The notes beneath the pieces are model-generated. The model was given only the letters and a program-made list of their open reading frames with translations. It ran no database searches and had not been told where the DNA came from. Positions 36,264 to 45,994 of a DNA stretch of 64,000 nucleotides are shown piece after piece; within the stretch, counting starts at the first letter, position 1, and each line of letters opens with the position of its first letter. A program made the translations under genes and the position numbers. Origin of the DNA: Rickettsia typhi (lineage in GTDB: Bacteria > Pseudomonadota > Alphaproteobacteria > Rickettsiales > Rickettsiaceae); contig CAMCMD010000003.1 of assembly GCA_945875975.1 (NCBI GenBank), forward strand, positions 19,631 to 83,630. The letters are read 5' to 3'.

Positions 36264-37481
36264 TTACTCTTTAAACTCTTCTTCTAACAGTCTTGTTCCT
36301 TCTCCAGATACAAGAAGTTCATCATCAATGCTGGAAACAAAGCCATGTAGATCTCTAAAGTCAAACGGCTGGTAATCGTTACTTGTAGGAATGAAATCAA
36401 CATCAGTACGTTTTAAAAAGAATGTATATTTCGTTGGTGAGTCTGCAAAAAGTCTGGATTCTAAACCAAAGCCTTCCATGCCAGGCATATCTCGATTATA
36501 AGCTATAGTAACAATTTCCCCTTTATCTGCGCCTAAAAACATACCGGCATGTCCACCTGAGCCAAGAGAGGAGGCTTGTGGTTTTTCTTCAGAGAAAGTT
36601 CTGGAAGCTACAATATCTCCTGGGGTAGGTGCTTTCGATACATCGAATAGTCTTACTAACGATCCGCTTGCAGAATCAAGCCAATTTGATGGAGCCATAG
36701 TAACATCCTCTGCGCTCAAGGTCCTTGCTGCAAGATATAAATCAGCCGAGCTGCCAGATGATGGAACAAGTTGATATATTTTTTCTAGGAATGACGTACA
36801 GTCTTCTGGTCTAAATTGCTTAGTGTTTGCTCTGTCGCCGCCAAGAGAATATCCAGAGTATGGAACAGTTAGTTGCCAAACAGAGCCTGGTTTATGAAGA
36901 TAGCTACATTCTCGAACTGTGCTAGGGTTATAACTAGCAGGCAAATCAAATGTATGAAAAATACTGGACTCATCTGAGCTTGACCCGGAACCAAATTTTT
37001 CTTTTGTTACGGTATAATAGGCTGCTCTAAGTAAAGTAGTAATAGCTGTTGGTTGTGAAGTTCCCCAATATGCTCCTTCAGCTCCAAGAATAGGAAGAAC
37101 TCCTTTTTCTATTGAGTTATCGTAACCAGGCGGGAGTAATCCGCCCAATATTCGGCCAATATTTTCTTCAGTTGTTAACGGCAATGCTAGGTTTAATGCT
37201 TCGGCTATTTTATTAGTTTTTATACCGTAACAATAGGAGAAAATTTCCGCCTGGGCCTTTACCGCTTCATTAAAAGAGGCAATACCGACTAAATCATTTG
37301 TGAGGGTTTTTACAGATTCTTTTCCTAAGTTATCAAAAGTGAAATCTTTGTATGATTCAGGCAATAATGTAAGTAATTTCAAAAGATCATATTGATTATC
37401 TTGAATTTTCCATTGATTCGATCGAACTGAGTAAATAGCGGAATATACAATATCGCCGTTAGTATTTTTTTCTTTTGCCAT
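36264..37481 (-). CDS. Hypothetical protein with NlpC/CHAP-like Cys-His motifs
   Basis: A 405-residue protein without signal peptide or membrane helix. The N-terminal 200 residues are not recognised. The C-terminal half shows a papain-fold arrangement: EDCTSFLEKIY with Cys228 at a helix start, TPGDIV at 286-291, GGHAGMFLG with His311, and a polar Asn329 in IAYNRD. In NlpC/P60 and CHAP peptidases the same order (DC-S/T, P-GD-hh, GH-hG-hhhG, polar) builds the catalytic site. It could be a peptidoglycan amidase or endopeptidase, or a cysteine-peptidase effector. It lies between grxC and the GST gene, same strand. The fold call is inference from motif order only. Confidence 0.5.
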   Translation of the reverse strand: MAKEKNTNGDIVYSAIYSVRSNQWKIQDNQYDLLKLLTLLPESYKDFTFDNLGKESVKTLTNDLVGIASFNEAVKAQAEIFSYCYGIKTNKIAEALNLALPLTTEENIGRILGGLLPPGYDNSIEKGVLPILGAEGAYWGTSQPTAITTLLRAAYYTVTKEKFGSGSSSDESSIFHTFDLPASYNPSTVRECSYLHKPGSVWQLTVPYSGYSLGGDRANTKQFRPEDCTSFLEKIYQLVPSSGSSADLYLAARTLSAEDVTMAPSNWLDSASGSLVRLFDVSKAPTPGDIVASRTFSEEKPQASSLGSGGHAGMFLGADKGEIVTIAYNRDMPGMEGFGLESRLFADSPTKYTFFLKRTDVDFIPTSNDYQPFDFRDLHGFVSSIDDELLVSGEGTRLLEEEFKE

Positions 37482-37494
37482 ATATTTTTCCTAA

Positions 37495-37752
37495 TTAATT
37501 TAAAATACCTGCTAATTTGCCTTCTTTTTCAAGAGCATAAAGATCATCGCATCCACCAACGTGGACAGAACCAATAAAAATTTGTGGCACAGTACGTCTT
37601 CCACCAGCTTTTATGACCATTTTGTCGCGTTCTTGTTGCTCTTCAACGTTAATTTCTTCGTAAGTTAAGCCTTTGCGGTCAAATAGCGCTTTTGCACGAA
37701 CGCAGTAAGGGCAGATGCTTGTTGTATAAATTGTAATTTTTTTCATAGTCAT
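37495..37752 (-). CDS. grxC: Glutaredoxin 3
   Basis: An 85-residue dithiol glutaredoxin. The active site is CPYC in TTSICPYCVRAK, the cis-proline is in RRTVPQIFIG, and the glutathione-binding GGCDD motif follows. It reduces disulfides and glutathionylated proteins with glutathione in the cytoplasm. The start could be ATG 37752 or ATG 37746; both keep the fold. It ends 13 nt before the papain-like gene on the same strand and is divergent from uvrB. Confidence 0.95.
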   Translation of the reverse strand: MTMKKITIYTTSICPYCVRAKALFDRKGLTYEEINVEEQQERDKMVIKAGGRRTVPQIFIGSVHVGGCDDLYALEKEGKLAGILN

Positions 37753-37805
37753 TTGCTTCTAAAAAGTTATACTGACAGTTTAAATCATTATTTAATTGGT
37801 TGTCA

Positions 37806-39791
37806 ATGAGCGGTTTTAAGATTAAGTCAGGTTATCAACCAAGTGGAGACCAACCAAAAGCGATCAAAAAGCTATTAGATGGCCTTGCAGCGGGCGAAAA
37901 GTCTCAGATGCTTTTGGGCATTACAGGTTCTGGCAAGACATTCACTATGGCTAATGTCATTGAAAAAACAGGCCGTCCAGCGCTTATTATGGCGCATAAT
38001 AAAACTTTGGCGGCTCAGCTTTATTCAGAAATGAAAGAGTTATTTCCTGAAAATGCAGTGGAGTACTTTGTTTCCTATTATGATTATTATCAGCCAGAAG
38101 CATATATTTCAAGAACCGATACATTTATCGAGAAAGATTCATCTATTAATGAACAAATCGATTTACTAAGGCACTCAGCCACTAGATCTTTGATGGAGAG
38201 AAGGGATGTTATAGTGGTATCTTCCGTTTCTTGTATTTATGGCCTCGGATCGCCTGAATTATACTATGAAATGACACTGAAACTTGAAGCTGGCAAGGAA
38301 TATAAAAGAAAGGATTTTTTAGTTCAACTGGTAGATTTACAGTATCAGCGAAATGATATAGCTTTTGAAAGAGGATCATTTCGTGTTGTTGGTGAGAATA
38401 TTGACATTTTTCCTTCACACTATGCTACAAGAGCTTGGAGATTATCATTCTTCGGTGATGAACTTGAGTATATAAGCGAATTTGATCCGCTAACTGGTGA
38501 GAAATTTCGAAAATTTGATAATGTAACGCTTTACGCTAATTCGCACTTTGTAACCCCTGAATCTATTGTAAAAAAAGCTATTATTGGCATTCAGCATGAA
38601 CTAGAAGAATATTTGATTTTCTTAAAAGAAAACGATAAACTTTTGGAAGCATCAAGGTTAAATCAGCGGACACAATATGATCTTGAAATGTTGCAAGCAA
38701 CAGGTTCGTGCAAAGGCATTGAAAATTACTCAAGATTTTTAACTGGTCGTGCTGCTGGTATGCCGCCACCCACCTTATTTGAGTATTTACCCAAGGATGC
38801 ATTACTATTTGTGGATGAGTCTCATGTGATGGTACCACAAGTTAGAGCTATGTATAATGGTGATCGAGCTAGGAAAACTTCGCTTGTGGAATATGGTTTT
38901 AGGCTTCCATCAGCTCTTGATAATCGCCCCCTTAAGTTTGAAGAATGGCTAAATCTAAGGCCACAGACTATATTTGTCTCGGCCACGCCCTCGGGATTTG
39001 AACTTGAGCAAACAGGAGGAGAAATCATCGAACTGATTATTAGGCCAACCGGCTTATTGGATCCGATATGCATAGTAAGGCCAGCTTCAACACAGGTAGA
39101 AGATTTAATAGGAGAGATAAAAAAGACAGTAGAGCAAGGATTCCGCGTTCTCGTAACGACATTAACAAAAAAGATGGCAGAAGACCTTAGCAATTATTTA
39201 TCAGAGCTTGGACAAAAGGTAGCTTATCTTCATTCAGCAATACTAACTCTAGAAAGAATAGAGATAATAAGGAGTCTGCGTCTTGGGGAAATTGATATTA
39301 TTGTTGGGGTAAATTTACTCAGAGAAGGACTAGATATCCCGGAATGTAGTCTTGTAGCAATTCTTGATGCAGATAAGGAAGGTTTTTTGCGTTCAGAAAC
39401 TTCTCTTATACAAACAATAGGTAGAGCGGCAAGAAATAGCGAAGGTAGGGTGTTGTTATATGCGGATAAAATGACTAAGTCATTAGAAAAAGCTTTATCA
39501 GAAACAGAGAGAAGAAGAGCAGCTCAAATTGAATATAATACCAAGCATGGAATTATTCCACAGACTATCTCAACAAAAATCCATGCTCTTAATGGGTTAC
39601 AAAAAGTTGCAGAAAAAATAGGTAAAAAAGAAGCTAAAAATCTTATCTCAGACCCAGTAAAACTTGCTAAATACATAGAAAGTTTACGCAGAGAAATGAA
39701 GCTAGCTGCAAAAAATCTTGAATTTGAAGAAGCCGCGAAACTTCGGGATCAGATTAATGTGCTAGAAGAAGCTGCACTTGAGCTTATTTGA
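37806..39791 (+). CDS. uvrB: UvrABC system protein B
   Basis: A 661-residue helicase-like subunit of nucleotide excision repair. Walker A GITGSGKT lies at residues 38-45; the beta-hairpin region [12 protein letters not shown], the DESH box and QTIGRAARN motif VI are all present, and a UvrC-binding UVR domain ends the protein ([17 protein letters not shown]). UvrB takes over lesion recognition from UvrA and recruits UvrC. I use ATG 37806; a TTG at 37800 would add two residues. Length and motifs are complete. Confidence 0.97.
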   Translation: MSGFKIKSGYQPSGDQPKAIKKLLDGLAAGEKSQMLLGITGSGKTFTMANVIEKTGRPALIMAHNKTLAAQLYSEMKELFPENAVEYFVSYYDYYQPEAYISRTDTFIEKDSSINEQIDLLRHSATRSLMERRDVIVVSSVSCIYGLGSPELYYEMTLKLEAGKEYKRKDFLVQLVDLQYQRNDIAFERGSFRVVGENIDIFPSHYATRAWRLSFFGDELEYISEFDPLTGEKFRKFDNVTLYANSHFVTPESIVKKAIIGIQHELEEYLIFLKENDKLLEASRLNQRTQYDLEMLQATGSCKGIENYSRFLTGRAAGMPPPTLFEYLPKDALLFVDESHVMVPQVRAMYNGDRARKTSLVEYGFRLPSALDNRPLKFEEWLNLRPQTIFVSATPSGFELEQTGGEIIELIIRPTGLLDPICIVRPASTQVEDLIGEIKKTVEQGFRVLVTTLTKKMAEDLSNYLSELGQKVAYLHSAILTLERIEIIRSLRLGEIDIIVGVNLLREGLDIPECSLVAILDADKEGFLRSETSLIQTIGRAARNSEGRVLLYADKMTKSLEKALSETERRRAAQIEYNTKHGIIPQTISTKIHALNGLQKVAEKIGKKEAKNLISDPVKLAKYIESLRREMKLAAKNLEFEEAAKLRDQINVLEEAALELI

Positions 39792-39866
39792 ACTATAGTA
39801 AACGTAGTAAATTAAAAGGTGCTAGCACTTATATCTAGAGTTTTTATACTTAACTCAGATTTACCT

Positions 39867-40700
39867 CTAGAACAAATTTATAATTTCAGAAATTACACTG
39901 TTATGTGAAAAAGCTAGTACTACTTCAATGGCAATTAAAACAACAATGGTTATTTCTAGACGCGCTGAATGTTTATAATTAAGTTCATTTGATAGTATAT
40001 TATATAATTCCTGGATAATATCTAGGCGATGATTTAATATACCTTGCCTTACGCTTATATCTTGGAATTCAGCTGTCATCAGATATAGTGGTTCATAACT
40101 TGGTCTGCGCCAGAAGAACTCTGGGGTATCTAGGATATCACTATGAAGATTAATAGAGTATCTTTCGCTAAAAAGTTGACCAATTTGCTTGGATATTTCT
40201 TTTTTTGACAAGGATACACTGCCCGTATTAGCGAGCTCCTTTTGAATGGGCGAAGTTTTTTCAAGAATTTTACTAACTGAGCGTTCCAAAACCATCAATT
40301 TTACAGACTGCGCTAGAGCATGAGAAAGGGATAGTTTTATATATTCAGATCTATTACTAAGAATTATCTTATTTCTTTCTTCATCAATAAATGTCTTTCC
40401 ATGGTCTTTATCAGCGGTTTCATGATATTCAAAATTGATTGGATCAGACATAACTTCAGTAAGGCTATCTATTTCGAACTGTTTAAGTTCATTAAGTAGT
40501 AATTTTTCTCTAGCCTCATCACTTCCCCATACCGTAAGGCACCCAAACGGAAAAAGAAAAATATCTATGTCATCATTATCTTGCATCTTAGCAAAGATAA
40601 CATCATCAAAATTTTGGACTACAAAGCCTTTACTAACTAAATGATCAGTGAGATCAGTCATTACGTATTCTGAAGCCGTGCAGTAAGATAAACAACGCAT
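39867..40700 (-). CDS. RMND1/DUF155-family protein
   Basis: A 277-residue protein of the Rmd1/YagE (DUF155) family. Marks are an N-terminal FLFPFGCLTVWG, a helical RSEYIKLSLSHALAQSVKLMVLE block, the EFFWRRPSYEPLYL motif and a C-terminal hydrophobic helix LEITIVVLIAIEVVLAF. The human relative RMND1 is a mitochondrial inner-membrane protein needed for mitochondrial translation; the bacterial role is not established. It is likely membrane-tethered at the C terminus. Alphaproteobacterial members are common, so its presence here is unremarkable. Confidence 0.85.
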   Translation of the reverse strand: MRCLSYCTASEYVMTDLTDHLVSKGFVVQNFDDVIFAKMQDNDDIDIFLFPFGCLTVWGSDEAREKLLLNELKQFEIDSLTEVMSDPINFEYHETADKDHGKTFIDEERNKIILSNRSEYIKLSLSHALAQSVKLMVLERSVSKILEKTSPIQKELANTGSVSLSKKEISKQIGQLFSERYSINLHSDILDTPEFFWRRPSYEPLYLMTAEFQDISVRQGILNHRLDIIQELYNILSNELNYKHSARLEITIVVLIAIEVVLAFSHNSVISEIINLF

Positions 40701-40767
40701 AAAAACCTTTTAATTACTTATATTTACTAATATTGAGGCAGTTTTGTCTATAAAAAAACAAGTATAA

Positions 40768-41598
40768 TTACATACCCTTACGTAGCTCGTCAAATTTCTT
40801 AAGTGTAGAAAGAGTTTTTTCAAGTGAATCCAGTTTTAGCATACATGGTCCGTCACTTGGAGCATTGTCAGGATCCTGGTGAACTTCTAAAAAAACACCA
40901 GCTACTCCGGCTGCAATAGCACACCTCGCAAGTAATTCTACATATTGTCTTTGACCACCGCTGGCAGTACCTATTCCACCTGGCTGCTGTACTGAATGAG
41001 TTGCATCAAAAAAAACAGGAGCCCCAGTCTCTGCCATTATTGCAAGACCTCTCATATCTGAAACAAGGGTATTATATCCAAAAGAGGTGCCTCTGTCTGT
41101 CAATATAATACCATTAGCATTAAAACTCACAAGCTTATCGTAAACATTTTTCATATCCCATGGAGCTAGGAACTGTCCTTTCTTTACTTTTACAACTTTG
41201 CCTGTATCTGCTGCAGCTTTTAGCAAGTCAGTTTGTCTACATAAGAAAGCTGGTATTTGAAGCACATCAACTACATCTGCGGTGGGTTTGCATTGTCCTT
41301 CATTGTGTACATCGGTTAAAACTGGACAGCCAATTTCAGATTTTACTTTTGCCAAAATGCTAAGTCCTTCATCAATACCCGTACCCCTTTGTGCTTTTGC
41401 AGAAGTACGATTCGCTTTGTCAAAAGATGATTTGTAAATAAAAAAAATTCCAAGTTTATTGGTAATTTTTTTTATACTTTCTGCAACAAATAGAGCATGA
41501 TCTAGAGTTTCGATTTGGCAAGGTCCTGCTACTAGAGCAAAAGGTAAGTCATTTGAGATCGAGATATTGGCTACTTTAACAATATTATTCATTTGCAT
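40768..41598 (-). CDS. kdsA: 3-deoxy-8-phosphooctulonate synthase (KDO-8-P synthase)
   Basis: A 276-residue enzyme, the standard KdsA length, that condenses phosphoenolpyruvate with arabinose-5-phosphate to KDO-8-phosphate for lipopolysaccharide inner core. Family motifs are [58 protein letters not shown] and [14 protein letters not shown]. The Cys and Glu in these motifs suggest a metal-type enzyme may be possible but I cannot decide. It indicates that the organism still makes LPS. It lies downstream of secG; in many Rickettsiales pyrG sits between these two, and it is not here. Confidence 0.96.
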   Translation of the reverse strand: MQMNNIVKVANISISNDLPFALVAGPCQIETLDHALFVAESIKKITNKLGIFFIYKSSFDKANRTSAKAQRGTGIDEGLSILAKVKSEIGCPVLTDVHNEGQCKPTADVVDVLQIPAFLCRQTDLLKAAADTGKVVKVKKGQFLAPWDMKNVYDKLVSFNANGIILTDRGTSFGYNTLVSDMRGLAIMAETGAPVFFDATHSVQQPGGIGTASGGQRQYVELLARCAIAAGVAGVFLEVHQDPDNAPSDGPCMLKLDSLEKTLSTLKKFDELRKGM

Positions 41599-41656
41599 TT
41601 TTCCTAAAATTTCTTATTCATTCATTTGTTATGCAAGTTTAAGTATATTCTAAGAA

Positions 41657-41977
41657 TTACTTGGCAATTGGCAAAGAACTGCTATCAGTTGAATTTTCAA
41701 CAGGTGATGGTTCTGATTTTTCAATCTTACTAGAAATGCTCTTATGAGATTTTGATGATAAATTAGCTAGCATTAAGGCATTTGCAAAAAATATGACTCC
41801 TAGGACGATAGTAGTCCTTGTTAAAAAATTTGCAGCAGATCTTCCGCTCATTAATCCCATATTATTTCCGCTTCCACCAATCCCGCTCAAGCCATCTGTG
41901 CTAGTTTTTTGTAGTAAAATAACTACCACAAGTAGTAGAGCAATAATTAAGTGTATAAAAAGTAAAGTATTTAACAT
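41657..41977 (-). CDS. secG: Protein translocase subunit SecG
   Basis: A 106-residue membrane protein with two hydrophobic helices (residues 1-21 and about 52-70) and the SecG loop pattern VVILLQKTSTDGLSGIGGSGN. SecG is an auxiliary subunit of the SecYEG translocon in the inner membrane. The C-terminal tail is Ser/Lys-rich. It lies 7 nt after tpiA on the same strand, and the tpiA-secG pair is a common bacterial arrangement. Confidence 0.93.
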   Translation of the reverse strand: MLNTLLFIHLIIALLLVVVILLQKTSTDGLSGIGGSGNNMGLMSGRSAANFLTRTTIVLGVIFFANALMLANLSSKSHKSISSKIEKSEPSPVENSTDSSSLPIAK

Positions 41978-41984
41978 GATGCTA

Positions 41985-42701
41985 TTATTTTTGATTAAGT
42001 ATAGAAGTCATTTCGCTTTCATCTATTGAAGCAGAGCCCATTAAAACGCCGCTAAGTCCTGGTACTCTTATTATTTCAGCGAAATTTTTCGAGCTTACAG
42101 ATCCACCATACACCAGTTGAGCATTTTTTGCAACTAGCTCCACTCTAGCACTTTTTTTGATTAATTCAACTATCTCCTGGATTTCTTCCGGTTGAGGAGT
42201 TATTCCTGAGCCAATTGCCCACACTGGTTCATATGCAATAATAAGATTATGTGCATTACTTGGAAGCGAAGAATTGATTTGTTCAATAAGAAATTCTTTA
42301 TAATTTTTATTTTGACGTGATTCAAGAGTTTCACCTATACAGACTATTGGGGCTATTCCAGCTTCTATACAATTCTCAACTTTTTTACGAACAATGCTGT
42401 TACTTTCTCTTTGAGTAGTTCGTCTCTCACTATGACCTATTATAGAGTGATGTACTCCGCAGCTTTTAATAATTGTAGCTGAATTTTCTCCAGTATAAGC
42501 GCCTAGTTCCTTTATAGAACTGATATCTTGTGCGCATAGTTTAGTTTTTACTAATATTTTAGCCAGATAAGCAAGATAGGGGGTTGGTGGAGCAAGAAAA
42601 AGTTGGCAAGAATGATTGGATGATTCAAATTTTTGAGCAAGAGTAATTGCGTCATTAAGTTTTATATTCATCTTCCAATTGGCAATAATGATTGGGTTCA
42701 T
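41985..42701 (-). CDS. tpiA: Triosephosphate isomerase
   Basis: A 238-residue TIM-barrel enzyme that interconverts dihydroxyacetone phosphate and glyceraldehyde 3-phosphate. All catalytic parts are visible: Lys in IANWKMNIK, His in IGHSERR, Glu in AYEPVWAIGSG, and the phosphate-binding YGGSVSS. Slightly short but complete. Where full glycolysis is missing, as in Rickettsia, the enzyme may serve glycerol-phosphate and lipid synthesis from host triose phosphate (inference). It is upstream of secG and divergent from the ppiD-like gene. Confidence 0.95.
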   Translation of the reverse strand: MNPIIIANWKMNIKLNDAITLAQKFESSNHSCQLFLAPPTPYLAYLAKILVKTKLCAQDISSIKELGAYTGENSATIIKSCGVHHSIIGHSERRTTQRESNSIVRKKVENCIEAGIAPIVCIGETLESRQNKNYKEFLIEQINSSLPSNAHNLIIAYEPVWAIGSGITPQPEEIQEIVELIKKSARVELVAKNAQLVYGGSVSSKNFAEIIRVPGLSGVLMGSASIDESEMTSILNQK

Positions 42702-42779
42702 AGGAAATATTTACTTGCAGTTATTGAGTTAGGTCACTATTTTAGTTCTATATACTAAAATAAGTAAATAGAAATTTTT

Positions 42780-44375
42780 ATGATATCAAAATTTAGGAAA
42801 GGCGCTGATAGTTTATTAGTTAGGATATTACTTGGTTTAATAGCCTTTATCTTTGTGGGCGTCGGTGGAGCTGCCTTTATTAATGGTAATAGTTCAGGTG
42901 ACATAATTTCGTTTAGTAAGACTGATTCGATATCATTTGAAGAATTTCATATTGCAAAAGCAAAAGAAATAGAATTACTTCAAAGACAAAATGGAATTAA
43001 CTTAACCGAAGAAAATATTGCTGAGCTCGGAATAGATAATTCCGTTCTAAAGAAATTGATTAATAACTCTATGATTACCTATTTAGCAAAATACTATGAG
43101 TTTGACATAAGCGATGAAAAAGTCATTGCTTATGTCAAAAAGACGCCATTTTTTAAAAATTCTAATGGAGATTTTGATCTTAGTATATTCAAAGCAGCAT
43201 TTAACAATTCTCGAGCAAAAGAAGAGGAATATTTGGCTTCTATAAAACACCATTTGATAACTAGCACTATGCTCGGTATATTTATGGATTCCTTTTATTC
43301 GCCAAATATTATGACGGAAAGCATTATTAGCTATATGTCGGAAACTAGAATTGTAGATGTACTTTCAATTGATCTTACGTTTAAGCCAATTGAATACAAA
43401 CCAAATGATATTTCTCTACAGCAGCTAGAACAATTTTATCAAGAGAATAAAACTTCATTTGTAGTATCTGAGCTTAGGAGCTTTGAATATATAAAAGCTG
43501 ATAGGAAATTTTTGGAAAAAAAATTAAATATTACTGAAAAAGATATAAAAAATTATTATGAAGAATATAAAGATGAGTTTGAATCCAAAAAATTCTCTGA
43601 GGTTAAGGAGCAGGTTAAAGAAGCCTTGAGTAATGAAAAAATATTAGAGCTTTCAAATGAGTTGGCTAAGGATTTTGAAGAAGATGTTTCAACGGGACTT
43701 ACACTAGCTGAAATATCTAGCAAGTATGATTTACAAATAAAAAGCGTTAATGATGTTAATTTTTCTCAAATGAGTGATAGCTCAGAGGCTGATTACATAG
43801 AGCTTGCTGATAGCGTGTTTGAGATGGCAGAAGGAGAAGTCTCTTACCCCATGGAGGTTCAAGACAGTTCCGAAATTTTATTAGTGAGTTTAAAATCAGT
43901 AACACAAAGCCGAGAACAAGAGTTTAAAGAGGTTGAAAAAAATATTAGAGATACGATTGGGCAAAGAGATCTTGCTCTCTATAATTTGAAAGCTCTAAAA
44001 GAGACTATAAGCTCATTTGATCCAAATAAAATAGATAAAAATGACTTAAGCTCAAAAGGTATTGCTTTGGTTTCAAATTTGTCTTTTATTAGGGCTGATT
44101 TACCGATGGAAAATAAATTACCAGCTGATTTACTAAAGGCGATATTTAGTAGTGATCTTAATAATACAACGAATGTTATAAACGTTGATAATAAAGCCTA
44201 TTTTGCCTACCTAAAAAAAGTAAATAGCAGCAAAATGATGGCGAATAAAATTCGTAAAAATGCTGGAGATCACTTTTCAAATGTAATTAAAGAAGGCATT
44301 TTTCAAGATCTTATTGCTCATTTAACGCGTAAAAATAATATGAAGATTAAAGCAAATTTTGCTAAAATTGATTAG
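42780..44375 (+). CDS. ppiD: PpiD-like periplasmic folding chaperone (SurA N-terminal type)
   Basis: A 531-residue protein with an N-terminal inner-membrane anchor (residues 12-36; LVRILLGLIAFIFVGVGGAAF) and a SurA/PpiD-type helical chaperone domain to about residue 210. The central part, where PpiD has a parvulin domain, is strongly diverged and I do not see the parvulin catalytic pattern, so isomerase activity is doubtful. PpiD sits near the Sec translocon and assists newly exported proteins. The position head-to-head with tpiA-secG fits that role. Family assignment is good, enzymatic activity unlikely or weak. Confidence 0.78.
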   Translation: MISKFRKGADSLLVRILLGLIAFIFVGVGGAAFINGNSSGDIISFSKTDSISFEEFHIAKAKEIELLQRQNGINLTEENIAELGIDNSVLKKLINNSMITYLAKYYEFDISDEKVIAYVKKTPFFKNSNGDFDLSIFKAAFNNSRAKEEEYLASIKHHLITSTMLGIFMDSFYSPNIMTESIISYMSETRIVDVLSIDLTFKPIEYKPNDISLQQLEQFYQENKTSFVVSELRSFEYIKADRKFLEKKLNITEKDIKNYYEEYKDEFESKKFSEVKEQVKEALSNEKILELSNELAKDFEEDVSTGLTLAEISSKYDLQIKSVNDVNFSQMSDSSEADYIELADSVFEMAEGEVSYPMEVQDSSEILLVSLKSVTQSREQEFKEVEKNIRDTIGQRDLALYNLKALKETISSFDPNKIDKNDLSSKGIALVSNLSFIRADLPMENKLPADLLKAIFSSDLNNTTNVINVDNKAYFAYLKKVNSSKMMANKIRKNAGDHFSNVIKEGIFQDLIAHLTRKNNMKIKANFAKID

Positions 44376-44471
44376 TACAGATTACCCTTGAGGGGCTGTA
44401 GAAAACGTTGTTATTTCTTAATATATTTGATTTGCCACTGCGAGATTAAATAAACCTTTCTAGAGTCGAAT

Positions 44472-45522
44472 ATGTATAAATATTTTTTAATTCTGGCGCT
44501 AATTATAATAGCTTTCTTATATTATTCTTTTTTCTATGCTAAGTACTATAAAGGTGAGGTGAGTGATCATTTTGATGGTACCAGATTTTTTGATCCTGAG
44601 CTTAATGACAATAAGAATTTTTTTGATTTTTTAAAATGGCGATTTACTTCAAAATCATCAAGTTGGCCAGATAGAGTACAAAATAATCAAGTGGATATAC
44701 CACCATCTAGAGTTATGGGGTCTGATCTTAGGGTGTCGTATGTAGGGCATGTAACCTTTCTTATCCAAACAAATGGATAATATACTTACCGACCCAGTTT
44801 GGTCTGACAGGGTTAGTCCTGTGAGCTTCGCTGGTCCAAGAAGAGTAAAGGGCCCTGGTATTAAATTTGTTGATCTTCCTCCTATTGATGTTGTTTGGGT
44901 TAGTCACAATCATTACGATCACTTAGATCTTGAAACTATTGACTTGTTATGGAAAAAACATAAGCCAAGAATTATTACACCGCTGGGTAATGACGCAATA
45001 ATAAAAAAACATAACATTGAGATAGAAGTAGAGGCCTATGATTGGGGTGATAAAGTAGTAATTAATGAACAGATGAATTTCCATATAGAGCCAATGCAGC
45101 ACTGGTCGGCGAGAGGATTGTTTGATAAGAACAAAGCTCTCTGGGCAGCTCTTAATATAGAGACTAAATCAGGTAATATATATTTTATAGGTGACTCGGG
45201 GTATGGTGAAGGTCGTTATTTTAAGAAAGCTAAGAAAAAATTTGGTGAATTCCGTTTAGCATTACTTCCAATGGGTGCTTATGAACCAAGATGGTTTATG
45301 AAATATGCTCATATGAATCCAGAAGACATGATTAAGGCTCATATTGACTTGGGAAAGCCGTTTACTGTACCATCTCATTATGATGTATTCAAATTAACGG
45401 ATGAACCAATTGGTGAAGCTATTCTTAACTTAGAAAAAGCAAAAAAAGATTTGTCTATTAAAGTAAAGAGTGAACCCACTAGAAGTGGGGCAACATTGGT
45501 TTGTGCCGTAGAGGTTATATAG
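44472..45522 (+). pseudogene. Metallo-beta-lactamase-fold hydrolase split by a frameshift
   Basis: Two overlapping frames together give one protein. The first (44472-44780) has a membrane anchor (residues 4-22), a linker and the first MBL strand VSYVGHVTFLIQTNG, then a stop. The second (from about 44773) resumes with NILTDPVWSDRVSP, and carries the metal ligands HNHYDHLD, then GDSGYGEG and the C-terminal SHYDVF. In intact relatives the two strands join as TNG-x-NILTDP, which fits a 2-nt loss near 44777. The protein resembles NAPE-PLD/UlaG-like MBL phosphodiesterases. The second frame could restart at ATG 44773, but would lack the first strand. A sequencing error is a real alternative. Confidence 0.8.
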
Positions 45523-45621
45523 TTAATTCAGATGAATTTGATGCCGGGCGCAAGGATACGAAGCCTATAGATAATAGGCCAGTGACAAGCAACGACGCAC
45601 GCAAGTTCATATCAATTAACT
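45521..45621. repeat. Palindromic intergenic element (RPE-like), copy A
   Basis: Outer arms of 19 nt at 45521-45539 and 45603-45621 pair at 16 of 19 positions. At the centre GCCTAT (45563-45568) and ATAGGC (45574-45579) form a perfect stem with a 5-nt loop. The interior is richer in G+C than the neighbours (GCCGGGCGCAAGG, AACGACGCACGC). The left arm begins inside the stop codon of the broken MBL gene. The structure fits a dispersed palindromic repeat. Confidence 0.65.
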
Positions 45622-45674
45622 AATAGTCCTAAATAAATACCCTTGACTATAATTCCTTGAAAACTTTATGGAAT

Positions 45675-45749
45675 TGGTGGAGATGAAGGGAATCGAACCC
45701 CCGACATCCTGCTTGCAAAGCAGGCGCTCTACCCCTGAGCTACATCCCC
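45675..45749 (-). tRNA. tRNA-Ala (anticodon TGC)
   Basis: A complete cloverleaf reads on the minus strand: acceptor GGGGATG with CATCTCC, D-arm GCTC-AGGGGTA-GAGC, anticodon stem CCTGC/GCAGG with loop TTTGCAA (anticodon TGC), T-arm GGGGG-TTCGATT-CCC region, discriminator A and an encoded CCA. Length is 75 nt including CCA. The gene is single and has its own promoter. Confidence 0.96.
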
Positions 45750-45769
45750 GATTTGTGTACGTGTTGGAT

Positions 45770-45798
45770 TTTATATACCGCCTTGCCCATATAGTCAA
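45770..45798 (-). promoter_or_regulatory. Promoter of tRNA-Ala
   Basis: On the minus strand TTGACT (45793-45798) and TATAAA (45770-45775) are separated by exactly 17 nt, about 20 nt upstream of the tRNA 5' end. This is a near-consensus sigma70 promoter. Confidence 0.8.
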
Positions 45799-45994
45799 TA
45801 TAGTTTTTATATTAATGTGTAAATTTAAGTGATATGAGATGAAATTTAGGTTCTTAGGCTTTTCATTACCAAAACATGTGTAATATCAGAGAGTTATTAG
45901 TAATGATATAATTAATTTATATAATACCCTATAGCTCGCTGTAAATGGTAGGTTATGTATAGTAATAACTAATTCTCTAGCTAAGTAACGCCGC

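Noticed and set aside
39810..39840. Terminator after uvrB
   Set aside because: GTGCTAGCAC is self-complementary but has no loop and no T-run close behind.
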